Below the pieces are notes generated by a model. The model was not told where the DNA came from and did no database searches. It worked only from the letters and a program-made list of their open reading frames with translations. Made by a program: the position numbers and the translations under genes. Source: an uncultured Muribaculaceae bacterium (GTDB lineage: Bacteria; Bacteroidota; Bacteroidia; Bacteroidales; Muribaculaceae). Taken from it: 60,827 bases of DNA. The stretch spans positions 1-60,827 of the forward strand of contig CAMWYR010000009.1 in NCBI GenBank assembly GCA_947178505.1, read 5' to 3'. Positions 1 through 7,833 of the stretch are shown one piece after another; the first letter of the stretch is position 1; the number at the start of each line of letters is the position of its first letter.

Positions 1-140
1 AAACTAAATTTTTCAACCCCAAAAATCGAGTTCTATCGAAGAATAAGTTAATTTTACACTTGCCAGTTGACTCTGCAAGATAGTTATTTCTATACAACAT
101 TTTCTTCCATTAGGATGTTTTTATCTAAAAAGGATTACGA

Positions 141-165
141 TTGCAATTTATTTTTATTAACTTTG
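141..165 (+). promoter_or_regulatory. Bacteroidetes-type promoter for the LuxR-family gene
   Basis: TTG at 141-143 and TAACTTTG at 158-165 match the Bacteroidetes -33/-7 pattern (TTTG, about 19 nt, TAnnTTTG). The predicted start of transcription lies about 15 nt before the ATG at 188, giving a short leader. Bases 1-140 hold nothing else I recognise. Confidence 0.6.
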
Positions 166-187
166 TCCCAAATATATAAAATAGAAT

Positions 188-937
188 ATGTCGAATAGGT
201 TCTTTAATTCAAACAATACCGCTATCGGTATAAAGCCCGATGATTATACACGGGCTGCATACTATGTGAGGACTGCCGAGGCACTTTCACAAATTGCCTA
301 TGAGAGCATCTATATAATTGATTACTTTAAGAAAAACTTTCTATATGTTTCCCAGAATCCACTGTTCCTCTGCGGCTTCTCTCCTGAAGAAGTAATGACA
401 CTGGGGTACAACTTCTATACGACGCGTGTGCCAGACAAAGAGCTGGAGTTATTGCTGAAGATAAATGCCATTGGATTTAGATTTTTCAATAACCATCCGA
501 ATGAAGACCGTGCTCTCTTCAGCATCAGTTATGATTTTCATATCAACAATAATGGAGAAGAGGTATTGATAAATCAGAAGCTGACACCTCTTGAATTGGA
601 TCCTTATGGTCACATTTGGCTTGCAATATGCTTTGTGTCAATATCGAATCATGATAAGCCGGGAAATATCGAGGTAAGGAAGCTGGGACAGTCGGATTAC
701 TGGAAATTTGATCTGGATCTTGACCGTTGGATAAGGGTTCCCGGTATAAAGCTTACAGATGGAGAAAGAGAAGTCCTTTTGTTATCGGCGAGAGGACTTA
801 CAGTTGATGAGATTGCAAGAAGAGTACATCGGGCAAAGGACTCTATCAAGTCAAGACGCAGAGCTATCTTTGATAAACTTGGAGTCAAAAGTATCAGCGA
901 GGCTATTGCTTTTGCCACTAATTATAAACTAATCTGA
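188..937 (+). CDS. LuxR-type helix-turn-helix regulator with N-terminal sensor-like domain
   Basis: A 249-residue cytoplasmic transcription factor. The last ~60 residues form a LuxR/GerE DNA-binding domain: the stretch LTDGEREVLLLSARGLTVDE, then a recognition-helix region with DSIKSRRRAI and a KLGVKS turn. The first ~150 residues resemble a PAS-like fold often seen in Bacteroidales LuxR regulators, but no ligand motif is visible. No receiver aspartate signature is evident, so it is probably not a phosphorelay response regulator. It converges on the ThiF-like gene, and its stop codon lies inside a shared hairpin. The AT-rich composition matches the accessory block to 4753. Target genes are unknown; the radical SAM operon 1.3 kb downstream is a guess. 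Confidence 0.8.
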   Translation: MSNRFFNSNNTAIGIKPDDYTRAAYYVRTAEALSQIAYESIYIIDYFKKNFLYVSQNPLFLCGFSPEEVMTLGYNFYTTRVPDKELELLLKINAIGFRFFNNHPNEDRALFSISYDFHINNNGEEVLINQKLTPLELDPYGHIWLAICFVSISNHDKPGNIEVRKLGQSDYWKFDLDLDRWIRVPGIKLTDGEREVLLLSARGLTVDEIARRVHRAKDSIKSRRRAIFDKLGVKSISEAIAFATNYKLI

Positions 938-966
938 GTGACAGAAATTTAATTTCTGTCACTCAG
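934..966. terminator. Near-perfect hairpin shared by two convergent genes
   Basis: A 33-base inverted repeat with 16-bp arms (CTGAGTGACAGAAATT and its complement), mismatched only at the central base. The stop codons of both the LuxR gene (935-937) and the ThiF-like gene (949-951) lie within it, so the arms are partly coding. There is no strong T-run on either side. It probably ends transcription from both directions. Confidence 0.65.
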
Positions 967-1716
967 CAATGATGCCATGTAAAACTTGGGACAGAGTTTA
1001 ACTTCATGTCCAAATATAAGTTCCACCATTGCATTCACGGTTAAGCCGGCGGTTATCCATGCCCCTATTGATAATTGCGGTACGCAGGACTTCAAATTAT
1101 CTAAGGAATAGGCTGTTATAACGTTGTGAAACCATTTGTTTTCAGGTATATTCCAGAACTGACTGTAACCGTCCACATATTCAGCCATCTTCAGTTCAAA
1201 ATTCTTAGGATTGCTGTCTTTCATCATACTTCTCAGGGACAATCCATCCGGAGATACAATCATTAACATCCCACCCCAGCCAAAGTTATATGGGTGTAAG
1301 GAATAGATACCAAGCTGGCTGCATCTTTCGTCAAAACGCAGTGGCGTGTCATCCTTGAAATCAAGGGCATTTACAGCTATATCACAATTTCTTACGAGCC
1401 TGTCGATGTTTTCTGTATCTATGAACTCGTTATGAAAGGAGATGTCTGCATCCGGATTAATTGAAAGTAGCCTAAGTGCAAGGGTCTCTGCTTTAAATCT
1501 GCCGATATCCTCTCCTACATAATTCTGCCGATTTAGATTACTGAGTTCAATTCGATCGCCATCGATGATGGTGATTTTCTCGAACCCGAGCCTTAATGCA
1601 CATTCGGCTATTTCACTGCCAAGTCCGGCTCCCCCCAATAAAATTCTCGTATTTTTTATTTTCTCCTGTTGCTCAGGCGATATATATATTCTGTTTCTGC
1701 TATAAAGTGATTCCAT
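949..1716 (-). CDS. ThiF/MoeB/HesA-family E1-like adenylyltransferase
   Basis: A 255-residue protein of the ubiquitin-activating (E1) superfamily, whose members adenylate the C-terminus of a carrier protein or peptide. Visible motifs are the nucleotide-binding GGAGLG (about residues 28-33), the strand IIDGDRIELSNLNRQN with its conserved Asp and Arg, and the ALDFKDD region corresponding to the catalytic Asp loop. The CxxC zinc pairs of classical ThiF/MoeB are absent, which is typical of accessory ThiF-like proteins. No thi or moe genes are nearby, so a housekeeping role is doubtful. It is divergently oriented, 523 bp from the radical SAM operon, which makes a peptide- or protein-modification role plausible but unproven. 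Confidence 0.8.
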   Translation of the reverse strand: MESLYSRNRIYISPEQQEKIKNTRILLGGAGLGSEIAECALRLGFEKITIIDGDRIELSNLNRQNYVGEDIGRFKAETLALRLLSINPDADISFHNEFIDTENIDRLVRNCDIAVNALDFKDDTPLRFDERCSQLGIYSLHPYNFGWGGMLMIVSPDGLSLRSMMKDSNPKNFELKMAEYVDGYSQFWNIPENKWFHNVITAYSLDNLKSCVPQLSIGAWITAGLTVNAMVELIFGHEVKLCPKFYMASLLSDRN

Positions 1717-1732
1717 TTGTATGTGTTTTTGT

Positions 1733-1742
1733 GCAAAGTTAA
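1733..1742 (-). promoter_or_regulatory. -7 box of the ThiF-like gene promoter
   Basis: Minus strand reads TTAACTTTGC, an exact TAnnTTTGC match ending 16 nt before the start codon at 1716. The leader is short. Confidence 0.6.
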
Positions 1743-1897
1743 TAATATGCTATTGGGTTAACACCACCCAAAAGTGTGATAATCAAACCTTATCTAAAAT
1801 TCCTTAATACATTATAGACGTATCTCTATTATAGATTATCATGCATTTCCTCTAAGTTTTAAGTGCAAAGTTGCGTAAGCATTAACTCAAGTACACC

Positions 1898-1928
1898 TTT
1901 TGACGGTTGTAATTAGGTTGTAATTTTG
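1898..1928 (+). promoter_or_regulatory. Possible distal promoter reading toward the radical SAM operon
   Basis: TTTTG near 1898-1902 and TAATTTTG at 1921-1928 have the spacing of a Bacteroidetes promoter. It would give a leader of about 300 nt containing the inverted repeat at 1961-2066. No small gene is apparent between 1930 and 2239. Confidence 0.4.
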
Positions 1929-1960
1929 TATCGCAAGGTTGCACTAATTGCGACCTCCAA

Positions 1961-2066
1961 TTTCCTGACTTCGTCATTGCGCCAACCTAAATTACCCTGA
2001 CTATATAATTACGTTGATAATCAGCAATTATATTTTCTAATGCAAAGATGTGACAAAGTCAGGAAA
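1961..2066. repeat. 16-bp inverted repeat in the radical SAM operon leader
   Basis: TTTCCTGACTTCGTCA at 1961-1976 is matched by TGACAAAGTCAGGAAA at 2051-2066 (15 of 16 complementary), separated by 74 bp. It lies between two candidate promoters. It could be a pair of operator half-sites or a stem in a long leader transcript. Confidence 0.5.
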
Positions 2067-2138
2067 TAATTTTAGTTCATACTTATTCCAATCGTTAAAA
2101 TCACCCTAAAGGGTGTTTTAATCCTACTGCAAACGCTG

Positions 2139-2147
2139 TAATTTTGC
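2139..2147 (+). promoter_or_regulatory. -7 box of the proximal radical SAM operon promoter
   Basis: TAATTTTGC fits TAnnTTTGC exactly. The leader to the ATG at 2240 would be about 85 nt. The -33 region has only a weak TTTTA match. Confidence 0.5.
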
Positions 2148-2239
2148 AAACAGAGATTGTATTATCAAGCCTATATAGAATTAAGATTCTAAAGGCACAT
2201 ACAGTGATAAATTATAACAGAACATACTTTTAAATCATA

Positions 2240-3295
2240 ATGGTTATGGTTAAGAAATCTATTAATATACCTATTGTTACACCTTCGACAGTTGGACTAA
2301 TAACAACCACCCAATGTACAGCAGCATGCAAAGACTGTTGTTTTGGGTGTAACCAGAGAAATCATGAGGCAATGGACTATAATATGATTATTAATACTCT
2401 TGACAAGGTAGTAAAATCATTTCCTGATATAAAATTAATTGTTCTTACCGGTGGGGAATGTTTCCTACTTGGTGAAGATATCCTTGCCAATATCATAAGA
2501 CATATCAATAAATTAGGTCTAAAGTCAAGGATAGTAACAAATGGTTTTTGGGCTAGTTCTTTCAAAAAAGCATATAAGACCATTTTAAATTTACGCGAAT
2601 GTGGGCTTACCGAGATTAACGTTAGTACTGGGGATGAACATCTGAAATGGGTATCATTAGATAATATCATAAACATTATAGTAGCCGCGGTAAAAAATAA
2701 AATACCCATTTCTATAAACATTGAATCATCAGTATCTAAATTCTTTATGAGCAGAGATCTTCTGGAGGATTACAGGATTCAAAAGTTTATTGATTCAGGT
2801 TTGATTTATATAGTTAACGGACATTGGGTTTCTGCATCTAAAACAGATGATAGTATAACTAAGAGAGACTCAAAACATATAAGTTCAGGCAACACCCTTA
2901 GATGTACTTCTATTTTTAGTTCTCCTTCAATTCTTCCAAATGGCTCTATTATAGCATGTTGTGGTTTGACTTCCCAAGATCATGAATCTTTAATATTAGG
3001 AAATGTTCTTACTTCTGATTTGTCTTGCATTTTTGAAAAATCAATATATGATTTTATAAAGCTTTGGATATATACGGATGGACCTTACTCATTATTAGAA
3101 TACTGTAATAAAGTAGATCCTCATTTGCCAAATATTGACAAAGGTCTTCATATTTGTGAATATTGTAAATTTCTATATACAAATGATGACTATTTTTCGA
3201 CACTAAAAAAATATTATCGTTACAAGATACCGTCTCTCATAGGTAAATATGAGATTCTAACTAAAAGGATTAAAAGTATTAACCAAAAGATTTAA
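2240..3295 (+). CDS. Radical SAM enzyme with SPASM-like C-terminal cluster region
   Basis: A 351-residue radical S-adenosylmethionine protein. The N-terminal CTAACKDC supplies the CX3CX2C iron-sulfur triad (Cys26, 30, 33). A GGE motif follows in VLTGGECFLL, as expected for SAM binding. C-terminal cysteines (the ACCGL segment after a PNGSII turn, and CEYC near residue 300) resemble a SPASM/twitch auxiliary cluster, a hallmark of enzymes that modify peptides or proteins. It starts at the first ATG (a second in-frame ATG is six bases later) and is followed after one base by the lipoprotein-like gene, implying coupled translation. No short precursor peptide is visible upstream. The substrate is inferred to be a neighbour in the operon. 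Confidence 0.85.
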   Translation: MVMVKKSINIPIVTPSTVGLITTTQCTAACKDCCFGCNQRNHEAMDYNMIINTLDKVVKSFPDIKLIVLTGGECFLLGEDILANIIRHINKLGLKSRIVTNGFWASSFKKAYKTILNLRECGLTEINVSTGDEHLKWVSLDNIINIIVAAVKNKIPISINIESSVSKFFMSRDLLEDYRIQKFIDSGLIYIVNGHWVSASKTDDSITKRDSKHISSGNTLRCTSIFSSPSILPNGSIIACCGLTSQDHESLILGNVLTSDLSCIFEKSIYDFIKLWIYTDGPYSLLEYCNKVDPHLPNIDKGLHICEYCKFLYTNDDYFSTLKKYYRYKIPSLIGKYEILTKRIKSINQKI

Positions 3296-3296
3296 T

Positions 3297-4238
3297 ATGA
3301 AACAACGAAATTCCACAGGGAAAAAAGCTGTCGTAATAACAACGGTAGCCAGTCTTTTGGGATCTTCTTGTTCTGGATATCTGGAACCGCCATTGCATGA
3401 AGAAAGCCCCAAAACGAATAAAGTAGACCAGAACACGGGGACTAGAAGTCTCCCAATTTACGAAGGTTTAACTGAAGATGAATATGCATTTATGGATGCC
3501 ATTATTCGTCTGATAGAAGACATGATCAATGAAAACATAGACCCTAATATATTAAAAAATGATTCAAAGCATGTGCTGGAATCGTATGGTTATGCTGGAG
3601 AAATAATCATTGATGACGACTTACTTAGAATTCTTTCTGCATTTGGTAAGGTAGAATTTACAGAAGCCATTAGGAATCAAGATATAGATAGCTTCATCAA
3701 GGTGGCAAAAGAAGAGGGGTTACTACGTTATGATATAGATCAAAGAACAAAAGACATAGACTTCGAAAATCTTCCAGAGCCAACCAAGCAACTAATTACG
3801 AATATTAGAAAGTCGAGGGAGATAAATAATAAAGACGTTTTTACACAGCAGGCAATAAGCGATTGGTTTATTGATTCTGTAGCAGTTGCCGCTGTGATAG
3901 CTATAGCAGGTATTGAAGTGGCAATAGTTGTCATGGTTGTTGTATTAGGAGCTGCGAAAAGTGATCGGATTTCATCGGTTGAAAACTTCTCTACGCAAGT
4001 TGCATTCAATAAGTTAATGAATGCAAGAAAAGTAGATGTGTGGGACGCATACACACAGTATAATGGCACCGTGGGACTATATAATTTCATGGACAAGCAG
4101 ATTACAGAACTATGTGATGTTACTCTTAAGGTAGTAGATGAGCTCTACCCCGAATACTGGGACATCCATTCTAAAGCAGAGATAAGAAACTCTATTGGTA
4201 TTTTATTTATGAATTACTTATTCGAAAGCGAGAAATGA
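3297..4238 (+). CDS. Putative lipoprotein with central hydrophobic segment, partner of the radical SAM enzyme
   Basis: A 313-residue protein I cannot assign to a family. The N-terminus is a short signal with a lipobox-like SLLGSSC (Cys25), although Gly at -3 is unusual. An acidic, helical middle region follows, then a strongly hydrophobic stretch at about residues 194-220 rich in Ala, Val and Ile, then a helical C-terminus. It is sandwiched in the operon: one base after the radical SAM gene and overlapping the next gene by four bases (ATGA). Known Bacteroidales systems pair a radical SAM enzyme with a lipoprotein; whether this belongs to that group is an inference. It could be the enzyme's substrate or a membrane-anchored effector. 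Confidence 0.65.
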   Translation: MKQRNSTGKKAVVITTVASLLGSSCSGYLEPPLHEESPKTNKVDQNTGTRSLPIYEGLTEDEYAFMDAIIRLIEDMINENIDPNILKNDSKHVLESYGYAGEIIIDDDLLRILSAFGKVEFTEAIRNQDIDSFIKVAKEEGLLRYDIDQRTKDIDFENLPEPTKQLITNIRKSREINNKDVFTQQAISDWFIDSVAVAAVIAIAGIEVAIVVMVVVLGAAKSDRISSVENFSTQVAFNKLMNARKVDVWDAYTQYNGTVGLYNFMDKQITELCDVTLKVVDELYPEYWDIHSKAEIRNSIGILFMNYLFESEK

Positions 4239-4753
4239 CTGAGAACTACCAAGTGAACTGGTCTAAGACTTCTATTGCTATAACTTTCGTTGTATTTGCG
4301 ATTGTTATCGCAATAATTGTAGGCTTACTAATAGATGGCACAACCATAATATCCGTTGAATATCTGATTATTGGAATGGTGTTAATTTGCTTGCTTTACG
4401 TTGCCTCATATACTCCTGTTCGTATAGAGTTATCTAATAAGACACTGATTATCCATCGTAAGTTGGGTTCTACATCTATTCCGATAGATCAGATCTCTGG
4501 ATGTGATAGATATTATCCAACTTTTCTAACTAAGGTCTTCGGCTCGGGTGGTTTCTGTGGCAGTTTAGGATGGTATAGAACAAATGAAACCGGTCTATTT
4601 GTCAGTTATGTAACTGATTGGGGAAAAGCCGTCCTTATTAATATTGGAACAAGAAAATATATGATTTCGTGTAATACCCCAGACAAATTAGTTTCGGACC
4701 TTGATAGATTAATATTCCAATTGACCACAAGAACTGGACATTCGTCTACATGA
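4235..4753 (+). CDS. Two-helix membrane protein with bacterial PH-like domain
   Basis: A 172-residue protein. Two transmembrane helices (about residues 12-32 and 38-58) are followed by a beta-rich cytoplasmic region resembling a bacterial PH domain (RIELSNKTLIIHRKLGSTSI and the following IDQISGCDRYY turn). The start codon overlaps the stop of the preceding gene (ATGA), so it is the third member of the radical SAM operon. PH-like membrane proteins of this type often accompany peptide-export or immunity functions. Here that role is only inferred. Its stop codon is the last recognisable base of the AT-rich block before intron-like sequence begins. Confidence 0.6.
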   Translation: MTENYQVNWSKTSIAITFVVFAIVIAIIVGLLIDGTTIISVEYLIIGMVLICLLYVASYTPVRIELSNKTLIIHRKLGSTSIPIDQISGCDRYYPTFLTKVFGSGGFCGSLGWYRTNETGLFVSYVTDWGKAVLINIGTRKYMISCNTPDKLVSDLDRLIFQLTTRTGHSST

Positions 4754-5032
4754 TGAATAATTCGTTCCTCTCACACCACCGTACGTGCCGTTCCGCATAA
4801 GGCACTTTTACGCATATCTTATCTCATGGTATCTCCGCATAAGGGACATCGTCGCTTCTTCTCTATTGTCGGTATACGTCCTGTCGCCTTAACCAACTCG
4901 TGGTTGACTACTTCGGCCTGTGCAGACTTCTCGACATTCGTTGTTACTATCCTTGTGGACTGCCGAGACCTCTCGAGATAAGCCATACCTCTTTCCACGA
5001 TTTTCCTGCATGGTTTACGCATTAAGGTGACT
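4754..5032 (-). mobile_element. Probable decayed group II intron remnant
   Basis: Read on the minus strand, 4770-4810 gives a domain-V-like hairpin (TTATGCGGAA, then GCACGTACGGTGGTGTGAGA), the typical signature next to the 3' end of bacterial group II introns. Further upstream on the same strand, around 4960-4985, CTCGAGAGGTCTCGGCAGTC resembles the sequence before intron-encoded reverse transcriptase genes. No reverse transcriptase domain remains. A 77-codon open frame across it (4819-5052) begins inside the neighbouring terminator and looks non-functional. The identification rests on remembered intron motifs, so it is tentative. Confidence 0.45.
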
Positions 5033-5040
5033 AAACAAAA

Positions 5041-5070
5041 GCGTCCCGGCACTCACACATGCCGGGACGC
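5041..5070 (-). terminator. Intrinsic terminator of the etfB-etfA-acd operon
   Basis: GCGTCCCGGCA and its exact complement flank an 8-base loop, and on the minus strand the stem is followed by TTTTGTTT. It lies 24 bp after the acyl-CoA dehydrogenase stop. Confidence 0.85.
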
Positions 5071-5093
5071 TTACTTATTTACTATTTTCCGGA

Positions 5094-6800
5094 TTACTTC
5101 TCGTAGAGGTAATTTTTGATCTGCTCGGGGCGGAAATTGCCGATGAAGTCAGCATGCTTAGCGACCTCAGCCTGACCAAGCTTAACGAATACGCGGAGCG
5201 AACGCTCGAACGATTCGTTGCGGTTGGCATCCTCAAGAAGGAGAAGCCCCATAACGGTGTAGCCTGCCATTTCGACGAGGCGACGAGCCATGAAGTCAAG
5301 ATAACCGGGATCGTTGACACCGTTCACAGCCTCAACTGCGTTGGCAAACTGCTGGGCCATAAAGTCGAGAGTTTCCTTCACATCTTGCACGAACGGCTTG
5401 CACTCGAGTGAGAGCTGATCCTTGATCCAGTTGAGATATGTGCCTGTGGTGACGTGGCGGATAGCCGCTACCACCTGAAGTTGAGTCGTACCCTCATAGA
5501 TTGAAGTGATGCGGGCATCGCGGTAGATACGCTCACATGCGTAATCTTTCATGAAGCCCGAACCACCATGGATCTGGATCGCGTCGTATGCATTCTGATT
5601 ACAGAATTCAGAAGTCATGCCCTTGGCAAGCGGAGTGAACGCGTCGGCAAGACGGCTGTATTCCTTAGCCTCCTTCTTCTCATCCAGCTCAAGCTTACGC
5701 TCCTTTGCGATATCGTCATAGACCTTATAGATATCAACGAAACGAGAGCAGGCATAGAGAAGCGCACGCGAAGCATCAAGCTTGGCCTTCATCACGGAAA
5801 GAATCTCGGCAACCGCGGGGAACTCGATGATAGCCTTTCCAAACTGCTGACGCTCCTTGGCATAAGAGAGGGCCTCACGGTAGGCAGCCTCTGAGAGACC
5901 TACGCTCTGAGCGGCGATACCGAGACGGGCACCGTTCATAAGGGCCATCACATATTTGATGAGACCCAAGCGGCGAGAGCCTACGAGTTCGGCAGGAGCA
6001 TCCTTGTAGGTAAGCTCGCAAGTGGGGCTACCCTTGATACCCATCTTATTCTCGATACGGCGAACGTTGACACCGCCGTTTCGCTTGTCATAAATAAACA
6101 TTGAAAGGCCACGGCCATCCTTTGTGCCATCCTCCGAACGTGCGAGCACGAGGTGGATATCGGCGTCACCATTGGTAATGAAACGCTTCACGCCATTGAG
6201 CACCCAGGAGCCATCCTCCTTCTGAGTGGCCTTGAGCATCACCGACTGAAGGTCGGAACCTGCATCGGGCTCAGTGAGGTCCATCGACATTGTCTCGCCT
6301 GCACATACACGGGGGATATACTTCTGCTTCTGCTCCTCATCAGCGAATTCATAGATAGTCTCAGCACAGTCCTGAAGGCCCCAGAGATTCTCGAAACCTG
6401 CATCAGCGCGGCTCACGATGTCGGCAGCCATGATGTAGGGAGTGATCGGGAAATTCAGACCCCCGAGACGACGCGGCATAGCCATACCCATAAGTCCGGC
6501 CTTGCGGCATGCGTCAAGGTTCTTCTTCGTGCCCTCGGCATATTCCACACGATTGTTTACGACACGCGGACCTGTGTGATCAACATCCTCAGCATTCACG
6601 GCCACGATATCACCGCAGATCTCACCTACGATATCAAGCACCTTATCATAGCTGTCCTGGGCATCGGCATAGTCCTGGGGAGCATAGTCATATTTATCGG
6701 CGTCGGCATAATCGCGCTCCTTGAGAGCCACGATTTTCTCCATCATAGGATGTGAGAGGTAGTGTTTGAGCGCCTCGTTATCAGTATAGAAATTAGCCAT
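5094..6800 (-). CDS. Acyl-CoA dehydrogenase
   Basis: A 568-residue flavoprotein that oxidises an acyl-CoA to the 2-enoyl-CoA and passes electrons to ETF. Visible family signatures are MDLTEPDAGSDLQ in the flavin-binding domain, the GGSGFMKDYACERIYRDARI stretch, and IYEGT near the expected catalytic Glu (about residue 436). A C-terminal extension of ~130 residues makes it longer than short-chain enzymes (~380), as in the long Bacteroidales type. It starts one base into the etfA stop (TAATG), so it is the third gene of a coupled operon with both ETF subunits. The chain-length preference cannot be read from sequence. Reverse operation or electron bifurcation with this ETF is possible but unshown. 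Confidence 0.93.
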   Translation of the reverse strand: MANFYTDNEALKHYLSHPMMEKIVALKERDYADADKYDYAPQDYADAQDSYDKVLDIVGEICGDIVAVNAEDVDHTGPRVVNNRVEYAEGTKKNLDACRKAGLMGMAMPRRLGGLNFPITPYIMAADIVSRADAGFENLWGLQDCAETIYEFADEEQKQKYIPRVCAGETMSMDLTEPDAGSDLQSVMLKATQKEDGSWVLNGVKRFITNGDADIHLVLARSEDGTKDGRGLSMFIYDKRNGGVNVRRIENKMGIKGSPTCELTYKDAPAELVGSRRLGLIKYVMALMNGARLGIAAQSVGLSEAAYREALSYAKERQQFGKAIIEFPAVAEILSVMKAKLDASRALLYACSRFVDIYKVYDDIAKERKLELDEKKEAKEYSRLADAFTPLAKGMTSEFCNQNAYDAIQIHGGSGFMKDYACERIYRDARITSIYEGTTQLQVVAAIRHVTTGTYLNWIKDQLSLECKPFVQDVKETLDFMAQQFANAVEAVNGVNDPGYLDFMARRLVEMAGYTVMGLLLLEDANRNESFERSLRVFVKLGQAEVAKHADFIGNFRPEQIKNYLYEK

Positions 6801-7831
6801 TATTTCGTATTCTTTTTGTAGTATTTGATTAATTTGGGCACCACATCCTCAACGTTGCCGGTGATGACGTAATCGGCGATATCGTTGATGGGAGCGTTGG
6901 GGTCGTTATTGACCGAGATGATGATCGACGACTCCTGCATGCCGGCAATATGCTGGATCTGACCTGAAATGCCACAGGCGATGTAGAGTTTCGGACGCAC
7001 GGTCACACCGGTCTGACCGATTTGACGGTCATGGTCGGCCCAGCCGGCATCGACAGCGGCACGGCTTGCGCCCACCTCACCGCCGAGCACATCAGCGAGT
7101 TCGTAAAGCATATCGAAGTTTTCTTTCGAACCCATACCATAACCGCCGCAGACCACAATCGGAGCACCCTTGAGATTCACCTTCGATTTCTCTACGTTTC
7201 TATCGATCACTTCGACTACGAAATCCTCGGGCTTAGTGTAGTCCTCTGTCTTGAGATTAATCACCTCTCCGGAATAGTTAGAGTCGCGCACTTCTTTCTT
7301 CATTACACCCTCGCGCACGGTAGCCATCTGGGGGCGGCATTCGGGGTTTACGATCGTAGCCACGATGTTACCGCCGAAAGCGGGACGGATCTGAAGGAGC
7401 AGGTCCTTATACTCCTCGCCTGTACGGGCATCCTTGTGATCGCCGATCTCGAGCTGGGTGCAATCGGCAGTCAGACCGCTGTGGAGGGCCGAAGAGACGC
7501 GCGGCCCCAGATCACGACCGATTGAAGTTGCGCCCATGAAGGCGATGCGGGGCTGCTTCTCCTTGAAGAGATTGATAAGGATGGAGCTGTGAGGAAGCGA
7601 AGTATAGGGTGAAAGACGCTTGTCGTCAAATTTATAGACAGTGTCGACGCCATAGGGCAAGATCTGCTTCTCAACATCCTTGAGGTCGCTTCCGGCTACG
7701 ACAGCCTCGAGCTTGATGCCGAGTTTATCAGCCAGCTGACGGCCCTTTGTGAGGAGTTCGAGGCTCACGTCGGCCACCTTGCCATCCTCATATTCGCAAT
7801 ATACGATCAAATTATTCTTGTCTGTTGCCAT
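6800..7831 (-). CDS. etfA: Electron transfer flavoprotein subunit alpha
   Basis: A 343-residue ETF alpha/FixB protein. Family features are the C-terminal FAD-binding region with GGYGMGSKENFDMLYELADV, then GASRAAVDAGWADHDRQIGQ and YIACGISGQIQHIAGM, which hold the FAD-contacting Arg, Ser and His positions. Together with EtfB it accepts electrons from the acyl-CoA dehydrogenase encoded immediately downstream. The gene lies two bases after etfB and overlaps the dehydrogenase start by one base. Confidence 0.95.
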   Translation of the reverse strand: MATDKNNLIVYCEYEDGKVADVSLELLTKGRQLADKLGIKLEAVVAGSDLKDVEKQILPYGVDTVYKFDDKRLSPYTSLPHSSILINLFKEKQPRIAFMGATSIGRDLGPRVSSALHSGLTADCTQLEIGDHKDARTGEEYKDLLLQIRPAFGGNIVATIVNPECRPQMATVREGVMKKEVRDSNYSGEVINLKTEDYTKPEDFVVEVIDRNVEKSKVNLKGAPIVVCGGYGMGSKENFDMLYELADVLGGEVGASRAAVDAGWADHDRQIGQTGVTVRPKLYIACGISGQIQHIAGMQESSIIISVNNDPNAPINDIADYVITGNVEDVVPKLIKYYKKNTK

Positions 7832-7833
7832 GA

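Noticed and set aside
4819-5052. 77-codon minus-strand frame with a CPLCGD motif
   Set aside because: It begins inside the stem of the etf terminator and lies across the intron-like remnant; no RBS, promoter or family match.
5154-7525. Several 80-200 codon plus-strand frames opposite the etf operon
   Set aside because: Complementary shadows of highly codon-biased etfA and acyl-CoA dehydrogenase genes, with no protein-like motifs.
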